A stretch of DNA of 64,000 bases, from assembly GCA_019775845.1 (NCBI GenBank), contig JADQAV010000043.1:1-64000 (forward strand), in the 5' to 3' direction. Positions within the stretch are counted from its first letter, which is position 1, and each line of letters starts with the position of its first letter. This document shows positions 23,986 through 35,446 of this stretch, piece after piece. Below the pieces are notes generated by a model that ran no database searches, was not told the origin of the DNA, and was given only the letters and a program-made list of their open reading frames with translations. The stretch is from Myrmaecium sp. VS I D KN 1. Lineage: Eukaryota; Ascomycota; Dothideomycetes; Valsariales; Valsariaceae. The position numbers were made by a program, and so were the translations under genes.

Positions 23986-26414
23986 AAGGTCGAATAAACG
24001 AACGAGGTCGACGAAGACATTGAAGACGACTTCGTGAATGCGAGGCTGGAGGAGATGCTAGAGCTGAAAGAGCCTGTACTAGACATAACCTGACTGCTTG
24101 ACGATACCAACGAGCTACTAGACGTCAAGCCGACAGAAGACGACGAAGATCCCACGGAGCTCGCAGGTGACGAGACCGTCGAAAAAATGCTGCTGGTAGC
24201 CGAGATCGCCAGGCTCGTGGACGGAGAGCTTACGATGGGCACAACAGGTTCAATCAGCAAAGTCAGATTATACGCCAACGTCGAAATATCTGTGACTGCT
24301 CCAGTGGTCCAAGTGTACTTCGTCTGACTACCTGCGCCTTCAAATCGCAGTTGCGTGATGCTACTCAGCGGCTGCCCGGGGTAGGACGCCGTGCAGCTCA
24401 GCGTGCCCATCGTCGTCTGGACGCACTGCAGCTGTCGAATTGCCACAGTAGAGGGAATGTTGTTCACACTGTAGACATGATCTTATCTGCCACCCTGGAA
24501 GAACTGCGTAGCCACACGCAAGCCGTTTCAGAAGAGGTAAGAATTGGCATCGATGGTACAGATGGCGCGTGGATAGGTACTGGCGAACTGGAAACCAATG
24601 TACGTGTAGTCTATGGTGCCCATCTGCATATAAGCACCGTCGGCAGGTGTATTTGATCCAGTTGCCATGACATAGAAGGACGGCAGAGGACTGAACGGCA
24701 CGCTGGAAGACGAGGAGATCGTGGATGAGGAACTGAACTGCGCGGAAGAAGTTGTCGTAATCGATGGACTCGTGGCCATGGAGGACGTGCTTGCCAGGGA
24801 TGAGGTCGACTGAACAGAGGAGCTGCTCTGGAGCGATGAACTCGTACTAATAGCGGAAGTCGTAGCAGTTGATGCCGATACGATTGAAGAAGTCGATACA
24901 ACTGAAGAAGTCGACGGAAGCAAAGAAGTCGACACGAAGGAAGAAGTCGTACTTCCAGCAATGGAGGAACTCGGCGCAATCGAAGAAGTCGACACGATCG
25001 AAGAAATCGACGCAATCGAAGTCGACACAATTGGAGAGGTCGACGCAGTCGAAGAGATTGAAGCAATCGAAGAGGTCAACACAGGCGAAGTTAACGAAAT
25101 TGAAGAAGTCGTACCTCCAGCAATGGATGAAGTCGTAGCCGTTAAAGAAGTCGAAGCAATCGAAGACGTCAACATGATTGAAGAAGTCGTACTTCCAGCA
25201 ATAGAAGGAGACACAGCCGTCGAAGAAGACGCAACCACAGAACTCGTCAACCCTAATGCAGTAGAGCTTATCGACAACCCAGAAGAAGCACTCGTCGTCG
25301 CGCCGGCATATTCCACCAGCAACGTAACATCCGCATAGTTCTCACCCGTACTCGGCGTCGCCACGACCGCCAGGAAATACCGAAACGCCGCTGTAGTACT
25401 GATGAGCTGAACCTGCGTAAGTCTCGCAGGAGGAGTAGTATCGGCGGTGCAGGAGAGCTGGTTGAGGACGATGGCGCAGCGGAGCGGGGCATAGAGGCTG
25501 GACTGCAGGACAGTGTAACCGTAGACCCAGTGGCTAGGAGTGGTGGAGAGGACGGCCATGTGGAGACCATTACAGATGAGGTAGGAGCTGGAGTCGAGGT
25601 AGCATAGTGCACGTGGGCTGGTGGTAGGCGTGTAGTCGAAGCCGAGAATCGAGGAGGAACTGCCGGTGGTGAGCTGAGCGTATTTACCGTCCGCGCCCAT
25701 GTTGGAGCCGCTGGCGATGATGTAGAAGGAAGCGGATGAGATGGCGACAGAGGAAGACGACGGCTGAAGGGAGCTAGAGGATGCTATTTCTGAAGTGAAG
25801 GACGTCGTTGTGAAGGCTGAGGACAACGTGGTCATCATGCTTGAGCTTTGTTGTAGGGACGAGCCGGACAGGGCCGAAGATGACACAACCGAGCTGGATG
25901 CGGATGAAGTCGCTATGCTTGATGTCGAGGATGTGATGACCATCGATGAAGACGACGGATACATTGAGCTAGAGGACAGTATACTCGAAGTGAAGGATAT
26001 TGTCGTGAAGCCTGGGGATGATGCACTCAACAGGCCAGAGCTGAACTGGATTGTCGAGCTAGACATGGCAGAAGATGAGGAAATCAAGCTAGACATCGAC
26101 GAGGTAGCCATGCCAGATACCGACGAGCTGGCTAAGCTGGATGCCGGCGAGCTGGTTAAGCTGGCCATCGACGATGTAACCAAGCTAGATCCTGACGAGG
26201 CAGCCAAGCTAGATACCGACGAGGTAGCCAAGCTAGATACCGACGAGGTAGCCAAGCTGGACATCGATGAGGTCGCCAAGCTAGATGTCGACAACGTAGC
26301 GAAGCTAGACAGAGAAGTAGCCATGCTAGAGCTCAATAACGTAGTCATACTAGATGCCACCGATATAGCCACGCTAGACGTCGACGGAATCGCTGAACTA
26401 GACGTTGACAACAC
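23986..26414 (-). CDS. Ser-rich secreted protein, middle part with two globular repeats (interrupted)
   Basis: Minus-strand coding made of Ser/Thr-rich stalks with repeated short motifs (TSS, SSLAT) and two copies of a globular domain beginning FY-x-MATGSN/IASGSN-x2-ADG. The domains lie at about 25300-25735 and 24235-24680 and share a later CNG motif. In the second copy the codon matching the Cys of CNG is TGA (24526-24528), with another in-frame stop about 45 nt on, near 24485. Upstream, its frame does not connect with the preceding open frame ending at 26441, and no good intron was found to bridge them. It therefore looks like the middle of one large gene that is decaying, or a place with sequencing errors in repetitive DNA. 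The function is unknown. Confidence 0.45.
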
Positions 26415-26440
26415 AAACGAGCTAGAAGTCGACGATATTC

Positions 26441-29400
26441 TTAGAGAAGACCTGAAGTCCCCGCAATCGAGGAAGATGTCCCGATAGAGCTAGAAAGACC
26501 GGACGACAACGACGATCCAACAGAGGAAGAGCTTGTTGCCATGCCGGAAGACGTCGAGACGGAAATAGAGCTCGAAGCGTAAGACGAGGTTGACAGCCTT
26601 GAGGACGACGGCGCTCCTGCTGAAGATGTTGAAAGGGCCGAGCTCGAACCTATAGACGAGGTGTATAGACCCGTAGATGACGAGCCGATCACAGCTGGAG
26701 AGGACGTGGACAGGCCTACCGAAGACGAACTTCCCCCGGTCGAAGATGTGGAAACCCTCACGGAAGAAGTAGTCGCAACCACCGCGCTCGAGCCGACGGA
26801 CGACGTGGACAGCATCGCCGAAGTGGACGTCACTGCGCTGGTGGAACGTATCGAGCTAACCGAGCTCGATAGCACCGAAGACGTCGACACCCCGAGACTC
26901 GAAGTCACCCCGCCTACCGGGACAACCACCAAGGTCACGTCCCGATACGAAGCAGATGTGCCCGGCACCGCGCCGATACGCAAGCTCCACTTGTTGATCC
27001 CGGAGCTCGTCTCGAACAGCTGGGAGACGCTGGCCGTCATCGTCGTGCCCGGTGCCGAGTCTACGCATTGCAGGACGCTGCCGGAGCCGATGGTGCAGTG
27101 CAGCGCCGGCGCAGTCGTGCTGGTGGTCGTCTGAACGCTGCTCTGCAGACTCAGGGACAGGGGTGCGGTCATCCGGTAGCCGTTGCAGTAGAGGATGGAG
27201 TCGTTGTCGAGCGTGCAGACGACGGTTGGGGTTGTGGAGGGGAACTCGAAACCCAGGATGGCGCTCCCGCCAGTGACCATCTGGGCGTATTTGCCGTCGG
27301 CGGTGGAGTTGCTCCCGGTTGCCATGATGTAGAAAGTTGGCAGCGGGCCGGCCGATGAAAAGGAGGTTGATGAGCTGAGAATGGAGCTAGACGAGGACAA
27401 AGTGGGTGTGAGTGACGTGGTGAGAGCGGAGGACGGTGCCCCGGAGCTGCTTGTCGCCGTTGAAGCCGCAATCGAGGAAGAATAGCTACTTGACACCACC
27501 GAAGACGAGGCAGTACTCTGTGTCGAGGAGCTCGGCAAAGCGGATGTGGTAGGCGGTAGAGATGAAGCAGATGAGGATGCCACCAAGCTTGTACTGGGTG
27601 CGGCGACGCTGCTAGTCGACGATCCGCCATAGCTAAGAGAGGAGCTCACGCCCGAAGACGACGTACCCGAACTGCCGTAGGTCGACGGAGTTGAGCTCGC
27701 CAAAGAGGACAGTGAGGATGACGATGTAGTAGAAGCCGGCGGAGCAAAAGACGAGGTTGACGCAGAGACCGAGGGTGATGATGAAGCCGATGACAGGCCC
27801 GAGGCCGAAGACAATGTAGATACGGAAGAAGAGCCAACGGAACTGGAAGCAGCCACACTGGAACTTACAGAGAGGGACGTCGTCGTAGCCGAGTAGGGAG
27901 TGCTGCTCAAGCCTCCCGGTGAGGAGGAAGAAATGGAGGAGGAACGAGTGGGGGACACGGAAGAAGTCAGATAGGAGGAAGACAGAAGTGAGGAGGGAGA
28001 AGAAGTCAAAAGTGACGACAAAGAGGAAGAGGAAGAGGAAGCTAGGCTGGAGCTCAACGATGTCAAACTCGACGACCCTACCAAAGCGCTCGAGGAGGAA
28101 CTTGTTACTCCGTTGGCTGGTAGCTCAGTGGTACTCCCGGGGGCCGCCACGCTAGCACTGCTGCTCTCGCCCTGCAAACTCGTGGACGAGGAGGTCGCAG
28201 ATGCCAGCACGCTAGAACCCAAAGAAGGTTCACTCGTCGTCTGAAGCGACGTCGCCGAAGCGAGAGTCGAGCTCCTCGTCCTGCTTCCCGACCCCGTCCC
28301 CACCGTCACGCTGCCTCCATACGAGCTCGTCACCACCGTAGTGAAACTGATTCCCGCACTCGCGCTCGCGCTTACCACCACGCCATACGACACCTCCACC
28401 CTAGCCGCCACAGCGGGCAGGGTTGTCTTGATGGCATGGATCACGAATGTGTACACCGGCGGCAGATCCTCCTGAGCCGCAAATCCCAGCTTTAAGCGTG
28501 CCGGGGCCGTCGTCATAAGCGCCGTAGCCTCTTCAGCCGGCGTCGCGCTCACGTCCACTCCAACCGCGACGTAGACCCCGCGCTCGCCGGTGCCGGGGTC
28601 ATTGCAGGTCGCATCGTTGGCGATGAAGACCAGGCCGCGGTCCCAGATCATAGCCACATCAACCGCCTGCGGATCCTGGAGCACGACGTAGATGTCCGTG
28701 TTGTTCGGGCCACCACCGCCTGGCTGGCACCAGATGTCCTGGATGTACCCGCTGTCTTCGAGCGTGACCGCGACCGGGTCGGCGAAGGTGACGTCCAGAC
28801 TCACAGCCTGGTCGCCGGATGACTGGACGTATTCGAGGCTCGTAGTGTTGGAGGGCAGAAGGTTTGCGTAGTTGGAGAGGTTAACCGCCGGATTCAACGT
28901 GGGCACAAGGGGTCCTGGGGTTGCGGAGTTGATGGTGGAAGATGGCGAGGAGCTGGTTATTGAGAGGAGAAGAGAAGATTCTTGAGATGTTATCGTTGGC
29001 GAGACAGAATCGAAGAGGTTGGAGCCGTCGAGGAGTCCGTCTCAGCGGCCGCGGACGGCGAAATCGTTTCCTGGGAAGAAGTCGTGGCGTACGGTATCGA
29101 AGTCTCCTCAGCTGATGCAACAGAGGATGAAGCGGAAAGACCTATCACCGAGGACGCCCCAGAAGATGATTCCAGCACCGCGGTCGAAGTCGTAGACATA
29201 AATCTCTCGCTCGAAGAACCGAAAGTCGTCGTTTCCAGGAGTGAAGACGCTGAGCTGGTGCCCTCAGGCGCTCCCGAAGAGCTCCACCAGTCACCGCAGT
29301 ACTCGAAAAGCGGATCGCACAGGGAGGTCACAAAGCGGCTGGAGGTGTCCGTCGGCACAGGGCAGTCGCTTCTCTTCGACGTAATGGTGATTGTGATGAC

Positions 29401-29505
29401 AGTCGCCTGCGCGTCCGCCGAAGAGACCAAGCAGCAAAGCAGCAGTATGAGCGCCGTGGACAGCAACAGCGCGCCACCGCCCAGGGAGAACCTATGTTTT
29501 CCCAT
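26441..29505 (-). CDS. Ser-rich secreted surface protein, N-terminal part
   Basis: The ATG at 29505 begins a signal peptide (hydrophobic ALLLSTALILLLCCLV, ending ADA). A short Cys-bearing region and a Ser-rich stretch follow. A probable intron, 28953-29092 (GTACGC to CAG), restores the frame into a globular domain of about 170 aa with IQDIWCQPGG and ATCNDPGTGERG motifs (~28400-28900). A long Ser-rich stalk follows, then the first copy of the FYIMATGSN domain (~26915-27340) and another stalk ending at a TAA at 26441. So read, it is 974 aa. It may be a complete gene, or the first part of a locus continuing to 20343, since the same domain recurs twice downstream with almost no gap. Extracellular or wall-bound location is inferred from composition; no enzyme motif is seen. 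Confidence 0.6.
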
Positions 29506-31533
29506 CGCGGCCAGGTCGAATGATGAGTTAGGGTGTATTTCTTCTGATCAAGAGAGTGCGCCGCTCTTGCAAGAGCAATCGCAGTCCGGACGGTAGGATA
29601 CCAGGCAAGCTGGCGGAAGAAAGTCCGTAAGTCTGCTCGAAATGGAGAGGTAGTAGGTTCGCAGCAGCCCGGTGCGAGCGCACTCTGGTTTTACAGCAGA
29701 TACCCGCACGCGTTCCTCATCTCGCGTTGCGTGGGAAGAGTTCGTTGCGGTGGTGTGGTCGCGGACATTCCAACCGTACCGAACGAGCTGCAAGAACGTC
29801 TTGACCGTGTTCTTGTGCCACCACGCATGGCCAGGAGGTCGATGCGACAGGCAAGGGAAGAGAAGGTTCATGTTATTATCCGCTGAGCTGGATTTTCAAA
29901 TTCCCATCGGTGCGCGAGCTCTGCAATGGTTTCCAGGCATGGCGCCTTGACGTGCTCTTCTCGCGTCCAAAGTCCGCCTCGCACATCGCCCAAATTGGTA
30001 AAATCCTTGGGTGTTTCTGTGCGATGCAATGGCATGTTCCGTAGGTGCTTCTGTAAGGAGCATCGTCGACAGCATGGTCAAGGTTTGGGGCTTAAACTCG
30101 AGGTAGAGGTTAGCGGAGGTTCCTTTCGGGTGGCGTAGAAAGCGCTCTTACACGGCGTTGGACGTATGCACGTTCGCTTCCCAGTATGACCCTCCGCACC
30201 AAAATGGTTCTTTTAAAAACTCGAGAGCATGGTCGTATAATCTCACTGTCCAGGACTTTGCCGCTTGTTTGGGGTGTCATGGACTCGGGAAGAAGTTCGC
30301 CGATGATACAACAAGCCCGCCTCGCGAAAGTGTCGCACTCCACTTCATACATACATACCTACCTTACCTACAACCGTCATAAACCCCCAACCCAACGCGA
30401 AAGCCCCGTGGAAGCCCACCAACTGATTTGACTTGGTTGACAGTGAGTCAACGCCAGTTGCTTCATCCAACAAGCACACCTTGAGTCGTTGGCCATACCA
30501 CCTACCAACCACATCCATAACATGCCAACGCAACTCCAGCTAGGCTTCTGCTGAACAACGCAGCGAGCCCGACACAGTCCGAAGTCCAGCGAGAACCGAC
30601 TCAAGAACCGACTCGCCTTCCCATCCACCAACGTTCCGCCATCAGCCTCAACCTCCGGTTTCCTGCGTCCCAACATCGGCTCGTCTCTTGCCCCTCAGGA
30701 ACAACGTCCGCTATGGCTACGTGAGTGTTTCACATGCGTCTGTGGCTGAAGCCGTGCGGTCGGGCAGCCCGGGTCTTTCGGATACCATCGAATGATGCCA
30801 ACTCGCCTTCAAAACCAGGCCAATGGGACAGTTGAGACTGCATAGAACGGAAAGGCAAGACACAGCCCATGGCCGATAGGATTCGGAACACTGTTCCGAT
30901 ACCAGGAAAGCACGCAGCACATCGAAAGGAACCAATCAATTGCCGTAACACATGACACTGGGCGAGAGAAAGGAGATGACTCGACGAGAGAACTTTGAAG
31001 AAGAGGAGAAGAAGCATCCTTGCTAGGAAAGACTGAGGCTCGGCGGAGAAACAAGCAGGAAGCAAGGAAAGAAAAGGAACGGACACGAGCAGCATCAACT
31101 CTTCCTCATCACAACGCCTCTGTGGTCGGAAGCACCGATGTGGGAGCATCAGGAAGACCTGCACAGTCGTCTCCAACCGTACCTACCCCCGTGAATCCTC
31201 CAGGACCAGAAACCCATGACGACCAGAGAGAAAAACGCACCCGCGGAGCAATAGGAAAGAGAGAAGAAACAGAACCCTCAACGATGAGCTAGTACAGGTT
31301 CCACTTACCAACCAGCCCAGGAGCCATCCCTCACTCCCTAGGCCTTACACTCACCGCAAAGGCACCGCAACAGGAACGAAAGAGTGCAAGACGCAGCAAG
31401 CACCTCACGATCGTGCCTCCGCCAAAGAGTCAAAAGGACCAAGTAAATGTTTGAAGAGGAGCAAAATCTGGCTGCGCTTGATAAACGCCAAAGACTTTTC
31501 GTCTCTTCATCAATTCACCTGAATACCAAACCT
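29506..31533. other. 2.0-kb gene-free region upstream of the Ser-rich locus
   Basis: No convincing gene on either strand; open frames here are short and without recognisable features. It presumably holds the promoter of the leftward Ser-rich gene. Confidence 0.5.
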
Positions 31534-31626
31534 TCCGTTGTGGTCTAGTGGCTAGGATTTGTCGCTCTCACAGAGGTTCTTCCTCTTCAGTGCCGACAAG
31601 GCCGGGGTTCAATTCCCCGCAACGGA
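31534..31626 (+). tRNA. tRNA-Glu(CUC) with intron
   Basis: The cloverleaf folds by eye: acceptor arms TCCGTTG/CAACGGA, D arm GTCTAGTGGCTAGGAT, anticodon loop CTCTCAC (anticodon CTC) and T arm GGGGTTCAATTCCCC. A 22-nt intron at 31571-31592 sits after position 37, the standard place for nuclear tRNA introns, leaving a 71-nt mature tRNA. The internal A and B boxes are intact. Confidence 0.93.
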
Positions 31627-31916
31627 ATTTACATTCCACCAGAATGGTGAGAGGTGAATCTTTTTTCGTCGTGAGAAAGTTTTTTTTTTGGCGCTCCCTA
31701 TCGCGCTTCATCTCGGCGCCAGCCGCCAAGCTTGTGCCCAAAATGCGCGCCGTGCCTCGGTAAGCGGCGGCACAGAAAAAAGACAAACTCTCAGTCTCCA
31801 TCTGGGCCCACCTCACTTCGACCAATGGGATCATCCCATCCACCCACCCATTCCATTCCTTCCAGGAGGGCAAAAAGAAAGTCGACAAAAAGGAAACCGC
31901 AAGAACATGAGAATAT
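31627..31916. other. Spacer between two convergent tRNA-Glu genes
   Basis: A 290-bp spacer. Poly-T just after the first tRNA (31659-31664, 31680-31689) on the plus strand can serve as a pol III terminator. No coding sequence is supported. Confidence 0.5.
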
Positions 31917-32009
31917 TCCGTTGCGGGGAATTGAACCCCGGCCTTGTCGGCACTGAGCTCCTATGAGGAACGTGAGAGCGACAAATCCTAGCCACTAGAC
32001 CACAACGGA
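31917..32009 (-). tRNA. tRNA-Glu(CUC) with intron
   Basis: Exons are identical to the tRNA-Glu at 31534-31626, in the opposite orientation. Anticodon loop CTCTCAC; the 22-nt intron at 31951-31972 differs in sequence from the partner's intron except near its 3' end (CTCAGTG here, TTCAGTG in the partner). The mature length is 71 nt. The two genes form an inverted, convergent pair. Confidence 0.93.
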
Positions 32010-32593
32010 TGTTGTGTTCTGCGATTGATGAACAAATGTTGGAAACTTTGGTTCATATTGTGCAAACGTCCGTAAAATGGCCCGTGGCCAAGGGGCTCAG
32101 GGGTGTCCGATGGTGATGCAGTGCCTGGACCATCCGCAGGAGAGGAGAAGGTGGAACAACAGTCGGCGCTTAATCCACCCCTCTCAGGGGTTCGGCAGGC
32201 GGTGTTTATCGGACGAGACGATCATGCATTCATGCTTAAGCCGAACCGTAAGATTGAAACAGACCTCACACCGGCCCGGCGCTACATCCCTGCAAACCAC
32301 GCAAGATGAAAACGCACCAAAGACAAACGATCAGACTCAGGAGGAAGAGAAGGCGGAAGGACGACTTGGTCTGATTTGATTTGATTTTCGATCGTTCGGA
32401 CACATCCACCGAATCCACCATCTCCATGCATCTCTGCTTCACCAACAGACAACTAAGCAAGAATAAAAAAAAAAGGACAAAAAAGGGCTAGATACAAGAA
32501 TCGAAAAAAAAGAAGAAGTTCTACACGCAACCCCAAACCACCAGCGAAACCCCCTGAAACTCACTCCACCTCCTCACAGCCTCTCTAACCGCT
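32010..32593. other. Gene-free region 3' of the AA9 gene
   Basis: No coding sequence supported. A-rich DNA at about 32460-32516 probably belongs to the 3' UTR of the leftward AA9 gene. Confidence 0.45.
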
Positions 32594-33856
32594 TTAGATG
32601 CACTGAGAGTAGTAGTCATTCTGAACCGTGCAGGTGCTGCCGGACTCGCACTCAGTCGGGCCGGTCCAGTTAGCGCCACCGCACTGGTAGTACTTAGGCA
32701 CGGTCTCGGAGCAGTCCTCATCATCATCATCCGAGGAAGAAGAAGAGCTGGAAGAGCTAGTGGCAGCCGCAGGCGCGCTGGCGACAGCGGAGCTAGGGAC
32801 GACCACAGCAGCAGCGGAAGAGGTAGGGGCCACAGCAGCGGCGGAAGAGGCGACGCCAACGGCGGCCGAGGAGGCAGCGGCAACGGGGATGCTGCTGCCG
32901 CCAGGGAGGGTGAAGACGGGAGAGGAGGAGGAGGCGGCGGCGGCGGAGCGGGTCAGGGTGAGGAAGGTGCTGGCGCCGGCGGCGGAGGAGGGGGAGGCGA
33001 CCACGGCGGCAGCGGAGGAGACGGCGACGGCAGCGGCGGAGGAGGCCTGGGCGACGGCGGAGGAGGCGATCACGGCGGCGACGGAAGAGGCGGCGATGGT
33101 GCCGGAGCTGCTGCTGCTACCGCTCGAGGAAGAAGAGGAGGAGGAAGAGGAAGAAGAGCTCGAGTCGCTGGGCCAGACATCCGGGCCAGGCATGGTGTAG
33201 TTGGTCGGGATGGGCCAATAGATGTTGATGAGCAGGCCGGGCTCGTAACCGGTGTAGACGCCGGGGATCTCGACGGTGGGGGCGGGGGTGCCGGAGCCGG
33301 AGCCGGTGACCTTGAGCTGGGCGCAGGAGATGTAGAACTGGGCGCCCTCGAAGGTGGAGGCGCCGTGCAGGGCGATGTGCTCGACGCGGAGGAAGTACTC
33401 GCCGGACGGGAGCTCCTCCGGCAGCGTGAAGGTGAAGTTGCTGATCCCGCTCGACGGCCACTGCAGCCCGCTCGCGTTGATCACCGGCGCCATCTCGTAC
33501 ACCTTGAACCACTCCCCGGAGCCGTCGTACTCGGCCGCGGTCGTGTCCGCCTTGCTCATGTACACCTGGAGGGGACCCGGGTGGCCGATGGAGGTGTCAA
33601 GGGCGAAGCCGACCTCGGCGCCGGGCGCGACCTCGTACGTGGAGGTGGTGTTGCCGTCGTCGAGACCGCCGACGTTGCAGCGGAGGTCGTCGGAGGTGAT
33701 GTCGGTCACGGGCGAGTTGGAGTTGGTGTTCTTGCGCACGTATTCGTACTCGCTGGTGACGTTGCCGTCCACGATCAGACGGTTGAAGCAGTAGTGCGCC
33801 ATGGACGAGGGCACGAAGGCGGCGGTGGCCAGCAGGACGGCGAGAGAGGACTTCAT
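32594..33856 (-). CDS. AA9 lytic polysaccharide monooxygenase with C-terminal CBM1
   Basis: A single exon of 420 aa. The signal peptide is residues 1-20 (ending SSMA), so the mature protein starts with His21 (HYCF), the first copper ligand of the histidine brace. The second His is in SIGHPGP and the axial Tyr in FYISCAQ, with the HIALHGA and [12 protein letters not shown] segments typical of the family. After the catalytic domain (~21-240) comes an unusually long Ser/Ala/Val-rich linker of about 140 residues ending in an Asp/Glu patch. A family 1 cellulose-binding module (YQCGG, YYSQCI) ends the protein. It would cleave crystalline cellulose oxidatively outside the cell. The start is set by the signal peptide; the frame stays open far upstream, but that is leader sequence. 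Confidence 0.95.
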   Translation of the reverse strand: MKSSLAVLLATAAFVPSSMAHYCFNRLIVDGNVTSEYEYVRKNTNSNSPVTDITSDDLRCNVGGLDDGNTTSTYEVAPGAEVGFALDTSIGHPGPLQVYMSKADTTAAEYDGSGEWFKVYEMAPVINASGLQWPSSGISNFTFTLPEELPSGEYFLRVEHIALHGASTFEGAQFYISCAQLKVTGSGSGTPAPTVEIPGVYTGYEPGLLINIYWPIPTNYTMPGPDVWPSDSSSSSSSSSSSSSSGSSSSSGTIAASSVAAVIASSAVAQASSAAAVAVSSAAAVVASPSSAAGASTFLTLTRSAAAASSSSPVFTLPGGSSIPVAAASSAAVGVASSAAAVAPTSSAAAVVVPSSAVASAPAAATSSSSSSSSSDDDDEDCSETVPKYYQCGGANWTGPTECESGSTCTVQNDYYSQCI

Positions 33857-35446
33857 CTTGAATATCGGCAGGACGGTGCGTGCGTGGAAAGAAAGGTCTT
33901 CTTTTGTTTTCGTTGAGGGAAGAAACGGAAGCGATGTCAAAAACCACCTGGGTTTAAACGAAAGCGAAATCGATCGGCTTGTCAAAAGCGAACGGGGCCG
34001 AAGGCGAGAGAGAGAGAGAGAGCGAGGAGCAAAGAGCGACGACCAGCGAGGACGCAGGAAGAGAAAATGAATGGCAGTGCTTTGTGAATCAACAAGCTGA
34101 AGAGGAGAAGAAAAAAAGAAGAACTCAACATCGCATGGGACCACCAGGTATATATATACCCCCTGAACAACCGGAAAACACGCCCCTATTGAAACATCCG
34201 AGACAGGCCAGACATCCTTCTCTCCACCCATCGTTTCATCCAAATCCCCCCTTCGCTTCGAGGGAGGAGGAAGGGGGGTTCGAAACGAGATGGCCAGCGG
34301 AGATTGGGGTGAATCGCCCCAGCAGCGTTTCCAAGCGACGAAGAAAGAGAAAGGAAGGAAAACCCACCGGGCGCGCCCCCTCGATCCATCCCCGATCCGG
34401 CAGTGCGCGATCGACGCAGGGAGGTGAAACGGTCGCGGAACAAGCTTGTCGCCCGACGGCCTTCTAACCGAAGGGGAGCGCCGACCGACCTGCGTTCCCA
34501 GCTCCGAGTCCCCCATCCATCGCCTCGTCCTTCTCGCCAACAACCGACCCGACATCCGTCATTCCCGCCCAGGGGCAAGCTGGGCAAGCTGGGCCCCCAC
34601 GCCACCCTTTCTGTCTGAAACAAATAAACATGCCTATATTGTTTGTCTCCATCCTCAATCCTATTTTGCGCCGAGAAAAAGGGGGAGGGTGAGTTTCTCC
34701 GTGTGGTCCTTCCATCATCGCTGTTGCTATCCAGACGGTGTATCCGCCAATCGCATCGCTTCGCCGACGTACGGTAACCGCCGTTGGATGACAGGCGATG
34801 GACTAGAAACGCTCCGGCAGTACTCGGATAGGAGTAAGGAGGTGAGTGAATGAGTGCTCCCCACAGCGTGTATACTGGATAATAGAATCATATATTAGGC
34901 TTGCCCCTTCCCCACGATGACATGATGCACACTCAATCTATATATCACGCCCTCATCTTAGAAATATATAAATATTTGGTAAATGCCAATGGATCAATCC
35001 AATTCCTTCCCTCTCACCAACACGACTGGAGTGGGCCGAGAGAGTCTACTCATATCAAGCTAGGTACTACGGCGGTGTGTGACCCTTGAGTCCTTTCCTT
35101 TCGATATTAGACTCCAGCGACGAGCTGTTTCGAGGCCGTTCGCTGATGAATATGAGCCATATGGTATCGTACATGCATCCATACATCCCATAAAAGAAAG
35201 GAAAGCAACCGAAAAAGATGGGAGGGAGTCCGCTCGAACCTGCCGGCTTCCGGGTCAATACCTGATGCTCAACTTCATAACCAGCCATATCCTGCTTCAC
35301 GTTTCAGCCCTTCGTCCATTAACGTTCCATGATCCCCAGGAAGGCGAAAAAAAGCCCATCAAATACCAAAGCAAATGCCCAACACATCCACGCAAAACAA
35401 GGACAAGTCATGACCACAAAAACCCCCCATCTCCTTCACTCCATCC
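33857..35446. other. AA9 upstream region and gene-free spacer
   Basis: About 33857-34620 is the GA/CT-rich leader and promoter side of the AA9 gene, with a (GA)n run at 34006-34022. From 34620 to 35446 no gene is seen. Although the AA9 frame lacks stops back to 34555, that stretch has no protein-like features. Confidence 0.5.

Noticed and set aside
30730-31292. Open frames of 90-148 codons on both strands
   Set aside because: No start context, splice logic, domain or composition bias that would support a gene.
33857-34555. In-frame extension of the AA9 gene by 233 codons
   Set aside because: The signal peptide followed by the obligatory N-terminal His fixes the start at 33856; the extension is CT-rich leader with no protein features.
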